Position numbers and translations under genes: made by a program
Shown here: piece by piece, positions 45,782 to 54,238 of the stretch
Layout of the letters: every line of letters starts with the position of its first letter
Position numbering within the stretch: the stretch's first letter is position 1
The notes under the pieces: model-generated
The model's input: the letters and a program-made list of their open reading frames with translations, nothing else
What the model was told of the DNA's origin: nothing
The model's database searches: none
Source of the DNA: Rhodococcus sp. ABRD24
Lineage (GTDB): Bacteria; Actinomycetota; Actinomycetes; Mycobacteriales; Mycobacteriaceae
NCBI RefSeq assembly: GCF_004328705.1
Contig: NZ_CP035319.1
Span: 1,736,001 to 1,800,000 of the forward strand
Length of the DNA stretch: 64,000 nucleotides
Reading direction: 5' to 3'

Positions 45782-46246
45782 ATGGCAACCTGGCAGGAAT
45801 TCAGCGAACAGGCCCCGGCGCTCGCCGAGGCGGTGCACGCACGGCTCACCGCGCACAAACACCATGTCCTGGCGACGCTGCGCGCCGACGGTTCACCACG
45901 AGTGAGCGGCACCGAGGTCGAAACCTTCCGGGGCCTGCTGGTGCTCGGATCGATGCCCGGCGCGCGGAAGGCAGCAGACCTCCGGCGGGATCCGCGGTAC
46001 TCGCTGCACTCCAATCCGGGTCATCACACGATGGAGGGCGGCGACGCCAAGATTTCCGGCCGCGCTCGCGAACTGTCCGGCGCCGAGAAGCAGGCGATCC
46101 TCGACTCCTACCCGGCGAACCCGGGCGACGAGGCACACATCTTCGAACTCGGGGTCGACGAGGTGGTGCTGACCACGGTGTCGGAGGACCGCCTGCACGT
46201 CGATCTGTGGCGCCCCGGCGCCGACGTCGCGAGGATCAGCCGGTGA
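45782..46246 (+). CDS. PPOX-type flavin/F420-binding protein
   Basis: This 154-residue split-barrel protein has KHHVLATLRADGSPRVSGTEVE and GLLVLGSMPGARKAADLRRDPRYSLHS, which are features of the pyridoxamine-phosphate-oxidase-like family. In actinobacteria many bind F420 or FMN. It cannot be assigned a substrate. GTGA overlap couples it to the SDR gene that follows. Expression is likely controlled through the palindrome 20 bases upstream. Confidence 0.85.
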   Translation: MATWQEFSEQAPALAEAVHARLTAHKHHVLATLRADGSPRVSGTEVETFRGLLVLGSMPGARKAADLRRDPRYSLHSNPGHHTMEGGDAKISGRARELSGAEKQAILDSYPANPGDEAHIFELGVDEVVLTTVSEDRLHVDLWRPGADVARISR

Positions 46247-47166
46247 GCGCGCCGGACCTGTCCGGGAAGGTCGCCCTGGTCGCCGGAGCCACGCGCGGTG
46301 CAGGCCGGGCCATCGCGGTCGAGTTGGCCCGCGCGGGGGCCACCGTCTACGCGACCGGACGCAGCAGCCGAGTCGACGGGCGGTCCGAGATCGACCGGCC
46401 CGAAACCATCGAGGAAACCGGTGACCTCATCACGGCCGCCGGCGGGAACGGCGTCGCGCTGCGCGTCGACCACCTAGAGCCCGATCAGGTGCGTGCCCTC
46501 GTCGAACGGATCGACGCCGACCACAGACGCCTCGACATCCTCGTCAACGACATCTTCGGCGGCGACCGGTACGCCCAGTTCGGCACCACGCTGTGGGAGC
46601 ACGACCTGGACGGCGGCCTGCGGATGCTGCGGATGGGAATCGATACCCACGCAATCACCGGCCACTTCGCACTGCCGCTGTTGATCCGCCGGCCGGGCGG
46701 CCTGGTCGTCGAGATGACCGACGGCACCGCCGAGTACAACATCGCCTACCGGCACCAGGTCGGGTTCTATTACGACCTCGTCAAGGCGGCGGTGCAGCGG
46801 ATGACCACCGCGCAGGCGTACGAGCTGGCCCCGCACGGCGGCGCGGCCGTCGCCGTGACCCCAGGCTGGCTCCGTTCGGAGAACATGCTCGAGGCCTTCG
46901 GCGTCACCGAGGACAACTGGCGAGACGCGCTCGAGCGGGTGCCGCACTTCGCGATCTCGGAGACCCCGACGTTCGTCGGACGGGCGGTCACGGCACTGGC
47001 CGCGGACCCAGGTGCCGCCGAGTTCAGCGGCCGGGTCGTCTCGAGCGGACAACTGGCGCAGCGGTACGGCTTCACCGATATCGACGGATCTCGCCCGGAC
47101 TGCTGGCGGTACCTCGTCGAGGTTCAGGACCGCGACCTGCCGGCGAACACCGACGGCTACCGCTGA
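46243..47166 (+). CDS. Short-chain dehydrogenase/reductase
   Basis: The 307-residue SDR has the NAD(P) motif GATRGAGRAIAVELARAG and an active-site region YRHQVGFYYDLVKAA, where the Tyr-x-x-x-Lys arrangement is YYDLVK. It has an extra insert after HRRLDILVNDIFGGDRYAQFG. The start GTG at 46243 overlaps the PPOX stop. It probably acts with that protein under the WYL regulator. Substrate unknown. Confidence 0.87.
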   Translation: MSAPDLSGKVALVAGATRGAGRAIAVELARAGATVYATGRSSRVDGRSEIDRPETIEETGDLITAAGGNGVALRVDHLEPDQVRALVERIDADHRRLDILVNDIFGGDRYAQFGTTLWEHDLDGGLRMLRMGIDTHAITGHFALPLLIRRPGGLVVEMTDGTAEYNIAYRHQVGFYYDLVKAAVQRMTTAQAYELAPHGGAAVAVTPGWLRSENMLEAFGVTEDNWRDALERVPHFAISETPTFVGRAVTALAADPGAAEFSGRVVSSGQLAQRYGFTDIDGSRPDCWRYLVEVQDRDLPANTDGYR

Positions 47167-47173
47167 CCGCGCC

Positions 47174-48100
47174 TCACCAGGTGAGGTCCTCCTGGCAGCG
47201 GGACCCCTCGACGCCCGACTCCACCTGAACGGTGGCGTGGCTCAGGCCGTGCGCATCGAGCACGGCCTTCGCCGCGGCCAGCACCCGCCGCGAATCCGAA
47301 TCGGTGGTCAGGTGCACCGTCGCGACGTCCATGCCGGTCGTCAATGTCCACACGTGCAGGTCGTGCACGTCCGAGACGCCGGGCACGGCGCGCAGGTCGG
47401 AGCGAACCGCATCGATGTCGACATTCGCGGGCGAGGCCTGCGTGAGGATCCGAAGGGCCGAACCGGCCAGCTTGAGCGCGCGCGGGACCACCCACAGCGA
47501 GATCAGGACGCCGACCACGACATCCGCGTAGATCCAGTCGAACAACACCAGGGCAGCGCCCGCGAGCAGGACACCGACGCTGCCGACCGCGTCGGCCAGC
47601 ACCTCGAGATATGCGCCGCGAACAGCAATGGAATCCTTGGCGTCGCCGCGCAGCATCAGCATCACCACGATGTTGGCGGCCAAGCCCGCGGCGGCCGTGG
47701 CCATCAACAGGCCGCCGGGGATCTCGGGGACGTCACCGATCCGGCCGATGGCCTCGTACATCACCCACGCCGCGACGCCGAGGAGCAGTACCGCGTTGGC
47801 CATCGCGGTGAGCACCTCCGCGCGGTGCCAGCCGAACGTGCGGGCCGCGGCCTTGGAACCCTGCTTCGCGAGCAGCAACGCCACCAAACCCATCGACATG
47901 CCGACGACGTCGGTGAGCATGTGACCGGCGTCTGCGAGTAGCGCGAGCGATCCGATAGCGAGGCCGACCACGACCTCGAGCACCAGGAACGCGATGAGAA
48001 TGCCGAGCGCGATCACCATCTTGCGGATGCGCGTGTGCGACGGACCGACGCCGCCCGCGCCCGCCGTATTGCCGTGACTGTGCCCGTGACCGGCTCCCAT
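47174..48100 (-). CDS. Cation diffusion facilitator metal exporter
   Basis: The 308-residue CDF protein has an N-terminal His-rich stretch (GHGHSHGN), six helices and the metal-site motif LADAGHMLTD. The second site reads EVLADAVGS, with Glu where many relatives carry His. The cytoplasmic C-terminal domain (VHDLHVWTLTTGMDVATVHL) is typical. It likely exports Zn or similar divalent metals. Met at 48100 is chosen. A palindrome just upstream suggests metal-responsive control. Confidence 0.9.
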   Translation of the reverse strand: MGAGHGHSHGNTAGAGGVGPSHTRIRKMVIALGILIAFLVLEVVVGLAIGSLALLADAGHMLTDVVGMSMGLVALLLAKQGSKAAARTFGWHRAEVLTAMANAVLLLGVAAWVMYEAIGRIGDVPEIPGGLLMATAAAGLAANIVVMLMLRGDAKDSIAVRGAYLEVLADAVGSVGVLLAGAALVLFDWIYADVVVGVLISLWVVPRALKLAGSALRILTQASPANVDIDAVRSDLRAVPGVSDVHDLHVWTLTTGMDVATVHLTTDSDSRRVLAAAKAVLDAHGLSHATVQVESGVEGSRCQEDLTW

Positions 48101-48135
48101 GATCACCCTCCTCCGTAGGTCGGGCCCATCATATG

Positions 48136-48153
48136 CATACATTCGCATGTATG
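48136..48153. promoter_or_regulatory. Inverted repeat CATACAT-N4-ATGTATG upstream of the CDF gene
   Basis: Perfect 7-base arms sit about 36 bases upstream of the CDF start, within AT-rich sequence. ArsR/SmtB-type metal sensors often bind such sites at exporter promoters. No ArsR gene is visible in the window, so the binder would be encoded elsewhere. Confidence 0.6.
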
Positions 48154-48170
48154 AGAACCGGAGCGTCCGA

Positions 48171-49316
48171 TCACTGCTCCGGCGGGTAGGCGGGCTTCGG
48201 CACCGTCGGCGGCAGCGTCGCGATCGCCGAGATGCGTTCGAGCCCCGCCACCTGCAGTAGGTCCACGATCAACGAACGGATCTGAGCAAACACCACGGTC
48301 GCCGAGATCCCCGCGTTCTCCACCAGTTCCGGACGGGCTCCGGTCGCGACGGTCCGCAACACCCGCGCCGCCTCCGCCTGGTCGGGCTGCTCCCCCGGCT
48401 CCGCCAGGATCATCCGGCGCAACACATCCAGCGCATGCGAGAGCTTCTCGATCTCGTCGACCAGTCGCGGATCGAGGATCTCGTCGTCACGCACCAGCGA
48501 GAGCGAGCGGCGGGACAGCACCCGGATGTTGCGCATCGCATTGTCGATCGGGTCCGCGGTCGCATTCAGCCGGGCCAGCCGCGCACGACTTCCCCAGTAC
48601 AGCGGAGAAATCCGGCTGATCTCCTTGCCGCCGGAGAGGTTGCCGCGTAGCGAGTCGATCGCCGGTTGTGTCGCGCGTGCCTTGCGCAGTGCCTCCTCGA
48701 TCGGCTTCGGGTCGTTCGCAACAAGGCCGTCCGCGACGAGTTGCAGTACCTCGGACGACGTGGAGAGGATCCCCGCGGCGTCCCGCCTGGCCCGGCGCAC
48801 CGGATGCGTCGGGACTATCGCCACCACCGCGATCCCGACGAGTCCGCCGACCAGGGCGTCGACCATCCGGTCGAATCCGGCGGCATCGCCAGGTGGGAGC
48901 AGAGTCGCGACGAGCACCGCCGATGTGCCGGCCTGGATCGAGAAGATGGGCCCGCTGCCGATCAGCACCGCCGTCGACATCGCCAACGCGACGACCAGCG
49001 TGATCTGCCAGGCCCCGGTACCGATCAGCGAGATCAGCAGATCGCCGACACCGATGCCGACGGTCACACCACAGACCAGCTCCACCGACCGGCGCAGGCG
49101 CGCACCCAGCGAGAGCCCGAGCGAAACCACCGCTGCAATCGGCGCGAAGAACGGCCGGGTGTGGCCGACGACTTCGGTGGCGAACCACCACGCGAGCCCG
49201 GCCGCCAGTGCGCACTGCAGCACCGGCAGCGCCGATGCGCGCAGTCGGCGGATCGATGCCGCTACGCGCTCTCGACCCGCTGCTGGAGTGGGAACGAAAC
49301 GGCTAGCCGAGACCAA
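48171..49316 (-). CDS. FUSC-family aromatic-acid exporter-like membrane protein
   Basis: The protein of about 381 residues has an N-terminal block of six hydrophobic helices (ALPVLQCALAAGLAWWFATEVVG, PFFAPIAAVVSLGLSLG) and a long soluble C-terminal half with helical heptads. This is the half-size FUSC/aromatic acid exporter pattern. TTG at 49316 is one possible start, overlapping the DUF3151 gene by 14 bases; an internal start is also possible. The longer upstream frame to 49706 only shadows DUF3151. Confidence 0.7.
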   Translation of the reverse strand: MVSASRFVPTPAAGRERVAASIRRLRASALPVLQCALAAGLAWWFATEVVGHTRPFFAPIAAVVSLGLSLGARLRRSVELVCGVTVGIGVGDLLISLIGTGAWQITLVVALAMSTAVLIGSGPIFSIQAGTSAVLVATLLPPGDAAGFDRMVDALVGGLVGIAVVAIVPTHPVRRARRDAAGILSTSSEVLQLVADGLVANDPKPIEEALRKARATQPAIDSLRGNLSGGKEISRISPLYWGSRARLARLNATADPIDNAMRNIRVLSRRSLSLVRDDEILDPRLVDEIEKLSHALDVLRRMILAEPGEQPDQAEAARVLRTVATGARPELVENAGISATVVFAQIRSLIVDLLQVAGLERISAIATLPPTVPKPAYPPEQ

Positions 49317-49719
49317 GTGCTTCGGCCGCTCGCGGATCGCTGTCCTCGAGCAGGTCCAGGCACCGGGCATATTCGTCCGTCTCGCCGATTGCCCGGGCCG
49401 CCTTCGCCAGAACCGCGACACAGCGCAGGAATCCGCGGTTGGGTTCGTGACTGTAAGGGACGGCGCCGAAGCCCTTCCACCCGTTGCGGCGCAACTGGTC
49501 CAGCCCGCGGTGGTAGCCGGTGCGGGCGTACGCATACGCGGTGATGGTCTGGTCCTGTTCGAGTGCAGCCTCAGCGAGGTAGGCCCACGCGATCGACGCG
49601 GTGGGATGCTCCGCCGCAACCTTCGCTGGGTCCTCGTGGTTGAGCAGGGCCGACTCCGCGTCCTCGTCGCCGGGGAGCAGGGTGGGCTGCGGGCCGAGAA
49701 GATCACCGAAAGACGTCAT
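49303..49719 (-). CDS. DUF3151 protein (Rv0360c-like)
   Basis: The 138-residue protein starts MTSFGDLLGPQPTLLPGDEDAES, a signature of actinobacterial DUF3151. The rest is helical and TPR-like (AWAYLAEAALEQDQTITAYAYARTGYHRGLDQLRRNGWKG). No function is known. It matches the M. tuberculosis order DUF3151, Rv0361-like, fba. The upstream Met at 49728 is an alternative start. It ends inside the FUSC start region. Confidence 0.85.
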   Translation of the reverse strand: MTSFGDLLGPQPTLLPGDEDAESALLNHEDPAKVAAEHPTASIAWAYLAEAALEQDQTITAYAYARTGYHRGLDQLRRNGWKGFGAVPYSHEPNRGFLRCVAVLAKAARAIGETDEYARCLDLLEDSDPRAAEALGLG

Positions 49720-49799
49720 GGTGTCCATTGTGCCGGTAGGGGCATGGGGCCGATAGGCTGCCCACCAATTGACCCGACTCCCGGACCGAGAGGCGTCAC

Positions 49800-50333
49800 G
49801 TGCCCGACCCGAACCACTTTCAGCCGAGCACCTCACCTGCCGGCAGCGGCCCCCGCCGGATCGATCCGGTCGCGCCCGCGGAGCGGACCCGCCGGCGTGG
49901 GCCCGGTCGCGGATGGATCATCGCATCGGTCGTCGCCGTGGTCGGTGTGCTCGCCGCGCTCGGGGTAACCGGGTTCGTGATCGCCCGCGGCGGCGCACAC
50001 AACGCCGACGAATCCAAGGTCCGCGACGCCGTCGACACGTTCGTCGGCGCACTCGGGTCCGGCGACCTGGCGACGCTGCAGTCGTCGACCTGCGGCACGC
50101 TCGCCGACTTCTACCGCGACATCCCGCCCACCGAGTTCGCGGACGTGCACCGCGACGCCGTCGCGCAAGGGAACGTCCCAGTGGTCACCGGCATCGACAC
50201 GGTCCAGATCACCGGGGATTCCGCCATCGCTCAGGTCACCGCGCACACCCAGGCCAACCCGAACGATGCCTCACCGCGCACGTTCGACCTCGAACGCCTC
50301 AACGGCGTCTGGAAGGTGTGCGACCCCGAATAG
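49800..50333 (+). CDS. Membrane-anchored protein with DUF4878-like domain (Rv0361-like)
   Basis: The 177-residue protein has a proline/arginine-rich cytoplasmic N-terminus, one transmembrane helix (WIIASVVAVVGVLAALGVTGFVI) and an extracellular domain (VRDAVDTFVGALGSGDLATLQSSTCGTLADFYRDIPPTEF) resembling NTF2-like/DUF4878 folds. It keeps its place beside fba, as in mycobacteria. GTG at 49800 is the start. No enzymatic role is indicated. Confidence 0.8.
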   Translation: MPDPNHFQPSTSPAGSGPRRIDPVAPAERTRRRGPGRGWIIASVVAVVGVLAALGVTGFVIARGGAHNADESKVRDAVDTFVGALGSGDLATLQSSTCGTLADFYRDIPPTEFADVHRDAVAQGNVPVVTGIDTVQITGDSAIAQVTAHTQANPNDASPRTFDLERLNGVWKVCDPE

Positions 50334-50346
50334 TCCTCCCCTCAAA

Positions 50347-50409
50347 CGCGTTTTGCGCACCTACCGCTGTTCCCGAGCTGGGAAAACAGCGCCAAGTGCG
50401 CAAAACGCG
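50347..50409. terminator. Long bidirectional hairpin between Rv0361-like gene and fba
   Basis: CGCGTTTTGCGCAC (50347-50360) and its exact complement GTGCGCAAAACGCG (50396-50409) enclose a smaller stem built on CGCTGTT and AACAGCG. The 14-bp outer stem sits between convergent genes and is a strong terminator candidate. Confidence 0.85.
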
Positions 50410-50423
50410 GTGGAGCGAAACGA

Positions 50424-51461
50424 CTAGCCGGCGGAGACGGAACGTCCCGCGGACTTGAGGTCGTTGCAGGCCTCGATGACGCGAGCCGTCATGCCGGCCT
50501 CGGCCTTCTTGAGGTAGCTGCGCGGGTCGTAGACCTTCTTGTTGCCGACCTCGCCGTCGACCTTGAGGACGCCGTCGTAGTTGGTGAAGAAGTGACCGGC
50601 GATCGGACGCGAGAATGCGTACTGGGTGTCCGTGTCGACGTTCATCTTCACGACGCCGTAGCGCAGCGAGTCCTCGATCTCCGACTTCAGCGAGCCCGAG
50701 CCACCGTGGAAGACGAAGTCGAACGGCTGCGAGCCGGCGGCCAGGCCCAGCTTGGCGATGGCGGCCTCCTGGCCCTCCTTGAGCACCTCCGGCTTGAGGA
50801 CGACGTTGCCCGGCTTGTAGACGCCGTGCACATTGCCGAACGTCGCGGCCAGCAGGTACTTGCCGTTCTCACCGACACCGAGCGCGTCGACGGTCTTCTC
50901 GAAGTCCTCGCGCGAGGTGTACAGCTTGTCGTTGATCTCGGCCTCGACGCCGTCCTCCTCGCCGCCGACGACGCCGATCTCGACCTCGAGGATGATGTTC
51001 GCGGCCTTCGACAGCTTCAGCAGTTCCTGGGCGATCTCCAGGTTCTCGTCGATGTGAATGGCCGAGCCGTCCCACATGTGCGACTGGAACAGCGGGTTCT
51101 GGCCGTTGTTGACGCGCTCCTGCGAGATCGCCAGCAGCGGGCGGACGAAGGTGTCCAGCTTGTCCTTGGGGCAGTGATCGGTGTGCAGCGCGATCGTCAC
51201 GCCGTACTTGGCTGCGATGACGTGCGCGAACTCCGCGAGCGCGACCGCACCGGTCACCATGTCCTTGACGCCGAGGCCCGAACCGAACTCCGCGCCACCG
51301 GTGGAGAACTGGATGATGCCGTCACTGCCGGCGTCCGCGAAGCCCTTGATGGCCGCGTTGATGGTCTCGGAAGAGGTGCAGTTGATGGCGGGGAAGGCGA
51401 AGGAGTGCTCCTTGGCCCGTCCGAGCATCTCGGCGTAGACCTCGGGAGTTGCGATAGGCAC
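50424..51461 (-). CDS. fba: Class II fructose-bisphosphate aldolase
   Basis: The 345-residue zinc aldolase cleaves fructose 1,6-bisphosphate in glycolysis and forms it in gluconeogenesis. It shows ALHTDHCPKD with zinc-binding His, DGSAIHIDENLEI, VYKPGNVVLKPEVLKEG and the phosphate-binding VFHGGSGS. The start is GTG at 51461, with GGAGGAC upstream. Length and motifs are normal. Confidence 0.97.
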   Translation of the reverse strand: MPIATPEVYAEMLGRAKEHSFAFPAINCTSSETINAAIKGFADAGSDGIIQFSTGGAEFGSGLGVKDMVTGAVALAEFAHVIAAKYGVTIALHTDHCPKDKLDTFVRPLLAISQERVNNGQNPLFQSHMWDGSAIHIDENLEIAQELLKLSKAANIILEVEIGVVGGEEDGVEAEINDKLYTSREDFEKTVDALGVGENGKYLLAATFGNVHGVYKPGNVVLKPEVLKEGQEAAIAKLGLAAGSQPFDFVFHGGSGSLKSEIEDSLRYGVVKMNVDTDTQYAFSRPIAGHFFTNYDGVLKVDGEVGNKKVYDPRSYLKKAEAGMTARVIEACNDLKSAGRSVSAG

Positions 51462-51648
51462 GGCGGCTGTCCTCCATGTGACGGTTGGGGGCGCGGCCGA
51501 CTGTGACGGCGCGCCGGTGGTCTATGCAGTATGGCAACCCCAGCGCGTGAATGCCTCCCCTGGTGTCGGCGCCGTGTCGGCTCCGTGTCGGCTCGCCAGA
51601 CGCGGTCGGCTCAGCGAGCTCTCAGCGGCCGCCGGTAGTCTGGTCCGC

Positions 51649-52380
51649 GTGAATGTGCTGGCAGCCTCAGAGTCCGTGACCACGAATCTGGCATTGCTGC
51701 CGGGATTCCTCGATCCCGTCAACCTGCTCAACTCGTTCGGCACCTGGATGCTGGTCGGTCTGCTGCTGGTCGTCTTCATCGAGTCGGGCCTGCTGTTCCC
51801 GCTGCTGCCTGGCGATTCGCTGCTCTTCACAGCGGGCCTGATCGCGGCATCGAAGTCCACCGAGGTCGAACCGTTCGCCCCGCTGTGGGTGCTGATGGTG
51901 ACCATCCCCATCGCCGCGATCCTCGGCGACCAGGTGGGCTACCTCATCGGCGCCAAGGGCGGCGCGGCACTCTTCAAGTCCGACGACGCGAAGCTCTTCA
52001 AGAAGAGCTACATCGACGAGTCCCAGGAATTCTTCGACAAGCACGGACCCATCACGATCTTCCTGGCACGCTTCGTGCCCATCGTGCGCACCTTCGCTCC
52101 GCTGGTCGCGGGCGCCTCGAAGATGAAGTACTCCGTGTTCATCACCTACAACATCATCGGTGGCATCGTGTGGGGCGCGGGCGTCACGCTGCTCGGTTTC
52201 TGGCTCGGACAGATCCAGTTCATCGCCGACAACATCGACTACATCTTCATCGGCATCGTCCTGGTCTCGGTCATCCCGATCATCGTCGAGATCGGCAAGC
52301 GCTACTTCGGCTCCCGCAGGGCCGTCCGTGGCACCACCCCCGCCGAGACCGTCACCACCCCGAATGATCCGACCGCTTGA
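51649..52380 (+). CDS. DedA-family membrane protein, first of a tandem pair
   Basis: The 243-residue DedA/SNARE-associated protein has FIESGLLFPLLPGDSLLFTAG, GDQVGYLIGAKGG and ARFVPIVRTFAPLVAGASKM, the conserved family motifs. Such proteins act in membrane lipid (often undecaprenyl or phospholipid) transport. GTG at 51649 is chosen: TAGTCT sits 7 bases before it, suggesting a leaderless transcript. The second DedA gene starts almost at its stop. Confidence 0.9.
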   Translation: MNVLAASESVTTNLALLPGFLDPVNLLNSFGTWMLVGLLLVVFIESGLLFPLLPGDSLLFTAGLIAASKSTEVEPFAPLWVLMVTIPIAAILGDQVGYLIGAKGGAALFKSDDAKLFKKSYIDESQEFFDKHGPITIFLARFVPIVRTFAPLVAGASKMKYSVFITYNIIGGIVWGAGVTLLGFWLGQIQFIADNIDYIFIGIVLVSVIPIIVEIGKRYFGSRRAVRGTTPAETVTTPNDPTA

Positions 52381-52382
52381 CG

Positions 52383-53045
52383 ATGATCTCCGCGGCCGGA
52401 ACCTTCGGTCCGCTCGAAACGGCCGGTCCCGCACTGGTGTGGATCATCGTCCTCACCTTTGTGTTTCTCGAATGTGCACTGATCGTCGGACTGTTCCTGC
52501 CTGGCGACTCGATGCTGGTGACCGCTGGCATCGTGCTCGCCACCCACGAGGCGGGCGCCCAGCACACCTGGGCCCTGTCCGCAGGCGCGATGGGCGCCGC
52601 GATCGCCGGTAACCAGGTGGGCTACGCAATCGGTAAGCGCAGCGGCCACCACCTCATCGCGCGCCGAAACGGCAAGTACGTCAATGCCGCGAACCTGCAC
52701 AAGGTCAACGCCTTGCTCGACCGGCACGGTTTCTGGGCGGTACTGATGGCACGGTGGATCCCCTGGGTGCGGACTCTGTGCCCGCTGGTCGCCGGCGCCG
52801 CGAACATGGATCACCGCCGGTACACGATCGCAAGCAGCATCGGCGCTGTCATGTGGGCGCCGGTGCTGCTGCTCATCGGGTTCTACTGCGGTTCGCTGCT
52901 GCAGAAGGTGTCGTGGCTGATGCCGGCCGTGCTCGTGGCGATGGTGACACTGCTCGTGATCGGCACCGCGATCGGCCTGCACAGCTACCGCCGCGAGATG
53001 GCAAAACCCGCCGAGGACGTCGTCGTCGACGAGGTTCACGACTGA
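52383..53045 (+). CDS. DedA-family membrane protein, second of a tandem pair
   Basis: The 220-residue protein shows FLECALIVGLFLPGDSMLVTAG, GNQVGYAIGKRSG and ARWIPWVRTLCPLVAGAANM, matching DedA motifs, and diverges clearly from its neighbour. ATG at 52383 is preferred; a TTG at 52377 overlaps the upstream stop. The two genes are probably translated together and may form a hetero-complex, which is a guess. Confidence 0.88.
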   Translation: MISAAGTFGPLETAGPALVWIIVLTFVFLECALIVGLFLPGDSMLVTAGIVLATHEAGAQHTWALSAGAMGAAIAGNQVGYAIGKRSGHHLIARRNGKYVNAANLHKVNALLDRHGFWAVLMARWIPWVRTLCPLVAGAANMDHRRYTIASSIGAVMWAPVLLLIGFYCGSLLQKVSWLMPAVLVAMVTLLVIGTAIGLHSYRREMAKPAEDVVVDEVHD

Positions 53046-53082
53046 GCCCGATCACCCGGCGACTCCACTACCGGCGGCTCCC

Positions 53083-54204
53083 TTACCTGCGACGCGGATA
53101 CCCCGCTGCCGAGACCAGGTAGGCCGCCTCCGTCAGTAGCCAGCCGCTCAACTGCACCGAGAAGTCCCGCTCGGCGATATCGGAGGAACGCACCGAGCCG
53201 CCGGAGAAGGTCGCGATGCCGGCGCCCAGCCCGGGCAGCTGCGCGGGCACACTCCAGTCCTTACCGAAGAGCGGCTGCCCCTCGACCTGCAACCGGTTCT
53301 CCCATGCGGCCTCCGCCGACCCGAGGACCAGCTGCGCCGAGAGCTGCCTGGCCCGCTTGTCCGCGGGTTCGTCACCGGGCAACATCAACGCGACCAGCGC
53401 CAGGTAGCGGGCCAGCAAACCGTTGAAGAGCCCGCCGTCACCACCACCACCGCCGCGGATCACACCGCCCTTGGTGAGCCGCTCGTCGACGGCGTCGACC
53501 AGCCGGTACACCCGCTCGCGGTGCCGCGGGTCGCCCATCCGCACCGCCAGCTCGGTCTCGAGGCTGAGCACCGCGCCCTGGCAGTACGAATAGAAGTTGC
53601 GCTCGATAGTTCCGTCGGCGCGGATGCCGTCGAAGATCAGTCCGGTGTCGGGATCACGGAGTGTGGCGTCGATCCAGTCCGCCATTGCCTGTGCCCGCCA
53701 CAGCCGGCCGGCACGGGCAAGCATCAGGGCGGCCGGGCCGTTCGCGGGCGTGTTGAAGAAATCGGAGTGCTTCCGCCACGGGATGCCGCCACCGGCGTCC
53801 GGGGACCACGCATCGAACAGCTGCGCTTCGAGCGTCGCGAGGGCCTTACGATTATCGATGAGCTGCATCCGCTGTGCGCGTTCGAGCGCCAGGCCGAGCC
53901 ACGCCATGTCGTCGTAGTAGCTGTTGGTCCAACCCGAGATGTTCCGTATGCGATGGCCCCGAATCAATCTCATGAGCCGTCGACGGCGCTTGGCTGTGGG
54001 ATCACGTTCACAGGCGTCGACGGTGGTGTTGATGAGAATGGCCTGCCACCAGTAGTGCCAGTGCACGAATACCCGTTCCCGGCGCACCGCCGGCCACGCG
54101 ACGACAGCGAGCGCAGTGCCCGGCATCCCCCAGACCCGACGAATGTGCCGGGTGATCACCGCGTCCTCGGCGGCGTCCGCACGAGCAGACCATTCGCGCT
54201 GCAT
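53083..54204 (-). CDS. GH76-family glycoside hydrolase (Rv0365c-like)
   Basis: The 373-residue alpha/alpha-barrel protein shows WTNSYYDDMAWLGLALERAQ, with adjacent Asp residues as in the GH76 catalytic pair, and SPDAGGGIPWRKHSDFFNTPANGPAALMLARAG. GH76 enzymes cleave alpha-1,6-mannan, and actinobacterial members may trim cell-wall mannans. No signal peptide is evident. It follows the DedA pair convergently, in the same order as in mycobacteria. Confidence 0.85.
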   Translation of the reverse strand: MQREWSARADAAEDAVITRHIRRVWGMPGTALAVVAWPAVRRERVFVHWHYWWQAILINTTVDACERDPTAKRRRRLMRLIRGHRIRNISGWTNSYYDDMAWLGLALERAQRMQLIDNRKALATLEAQLFDAWSPDAGGGIPWRKHSDFFNTPANGPAALMLARAGRLWRAQAMADWIDATLRDPDTGLIFDGIRADGTIERNFYSYCQGAVLSLETELAVRMGDPRHRERVYRLVDAVDERLTKGGVIRGGGGGDGGLFNGLLARYLALVALMLPGDEPADKRARQLSAQLVLGSAEAAWENRLQVEGQPLFGKDWSVPAQLPGLGAGIATFSGGSVRSSDIAERDFSVQLSGWLLTEAAYLVSAAGYPRRR

Positions 54205-54238
54205 GCCTACCGATCTTGCCCCGGCGTGGACACTTCCG

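Noticed and set aside
48526..49968. A 480-codon plus-strand frame over the FUSC and DUF3151 genes
   Set aside because: Antisense shadow; the minus-strand proteins have family motifs and this one has none.
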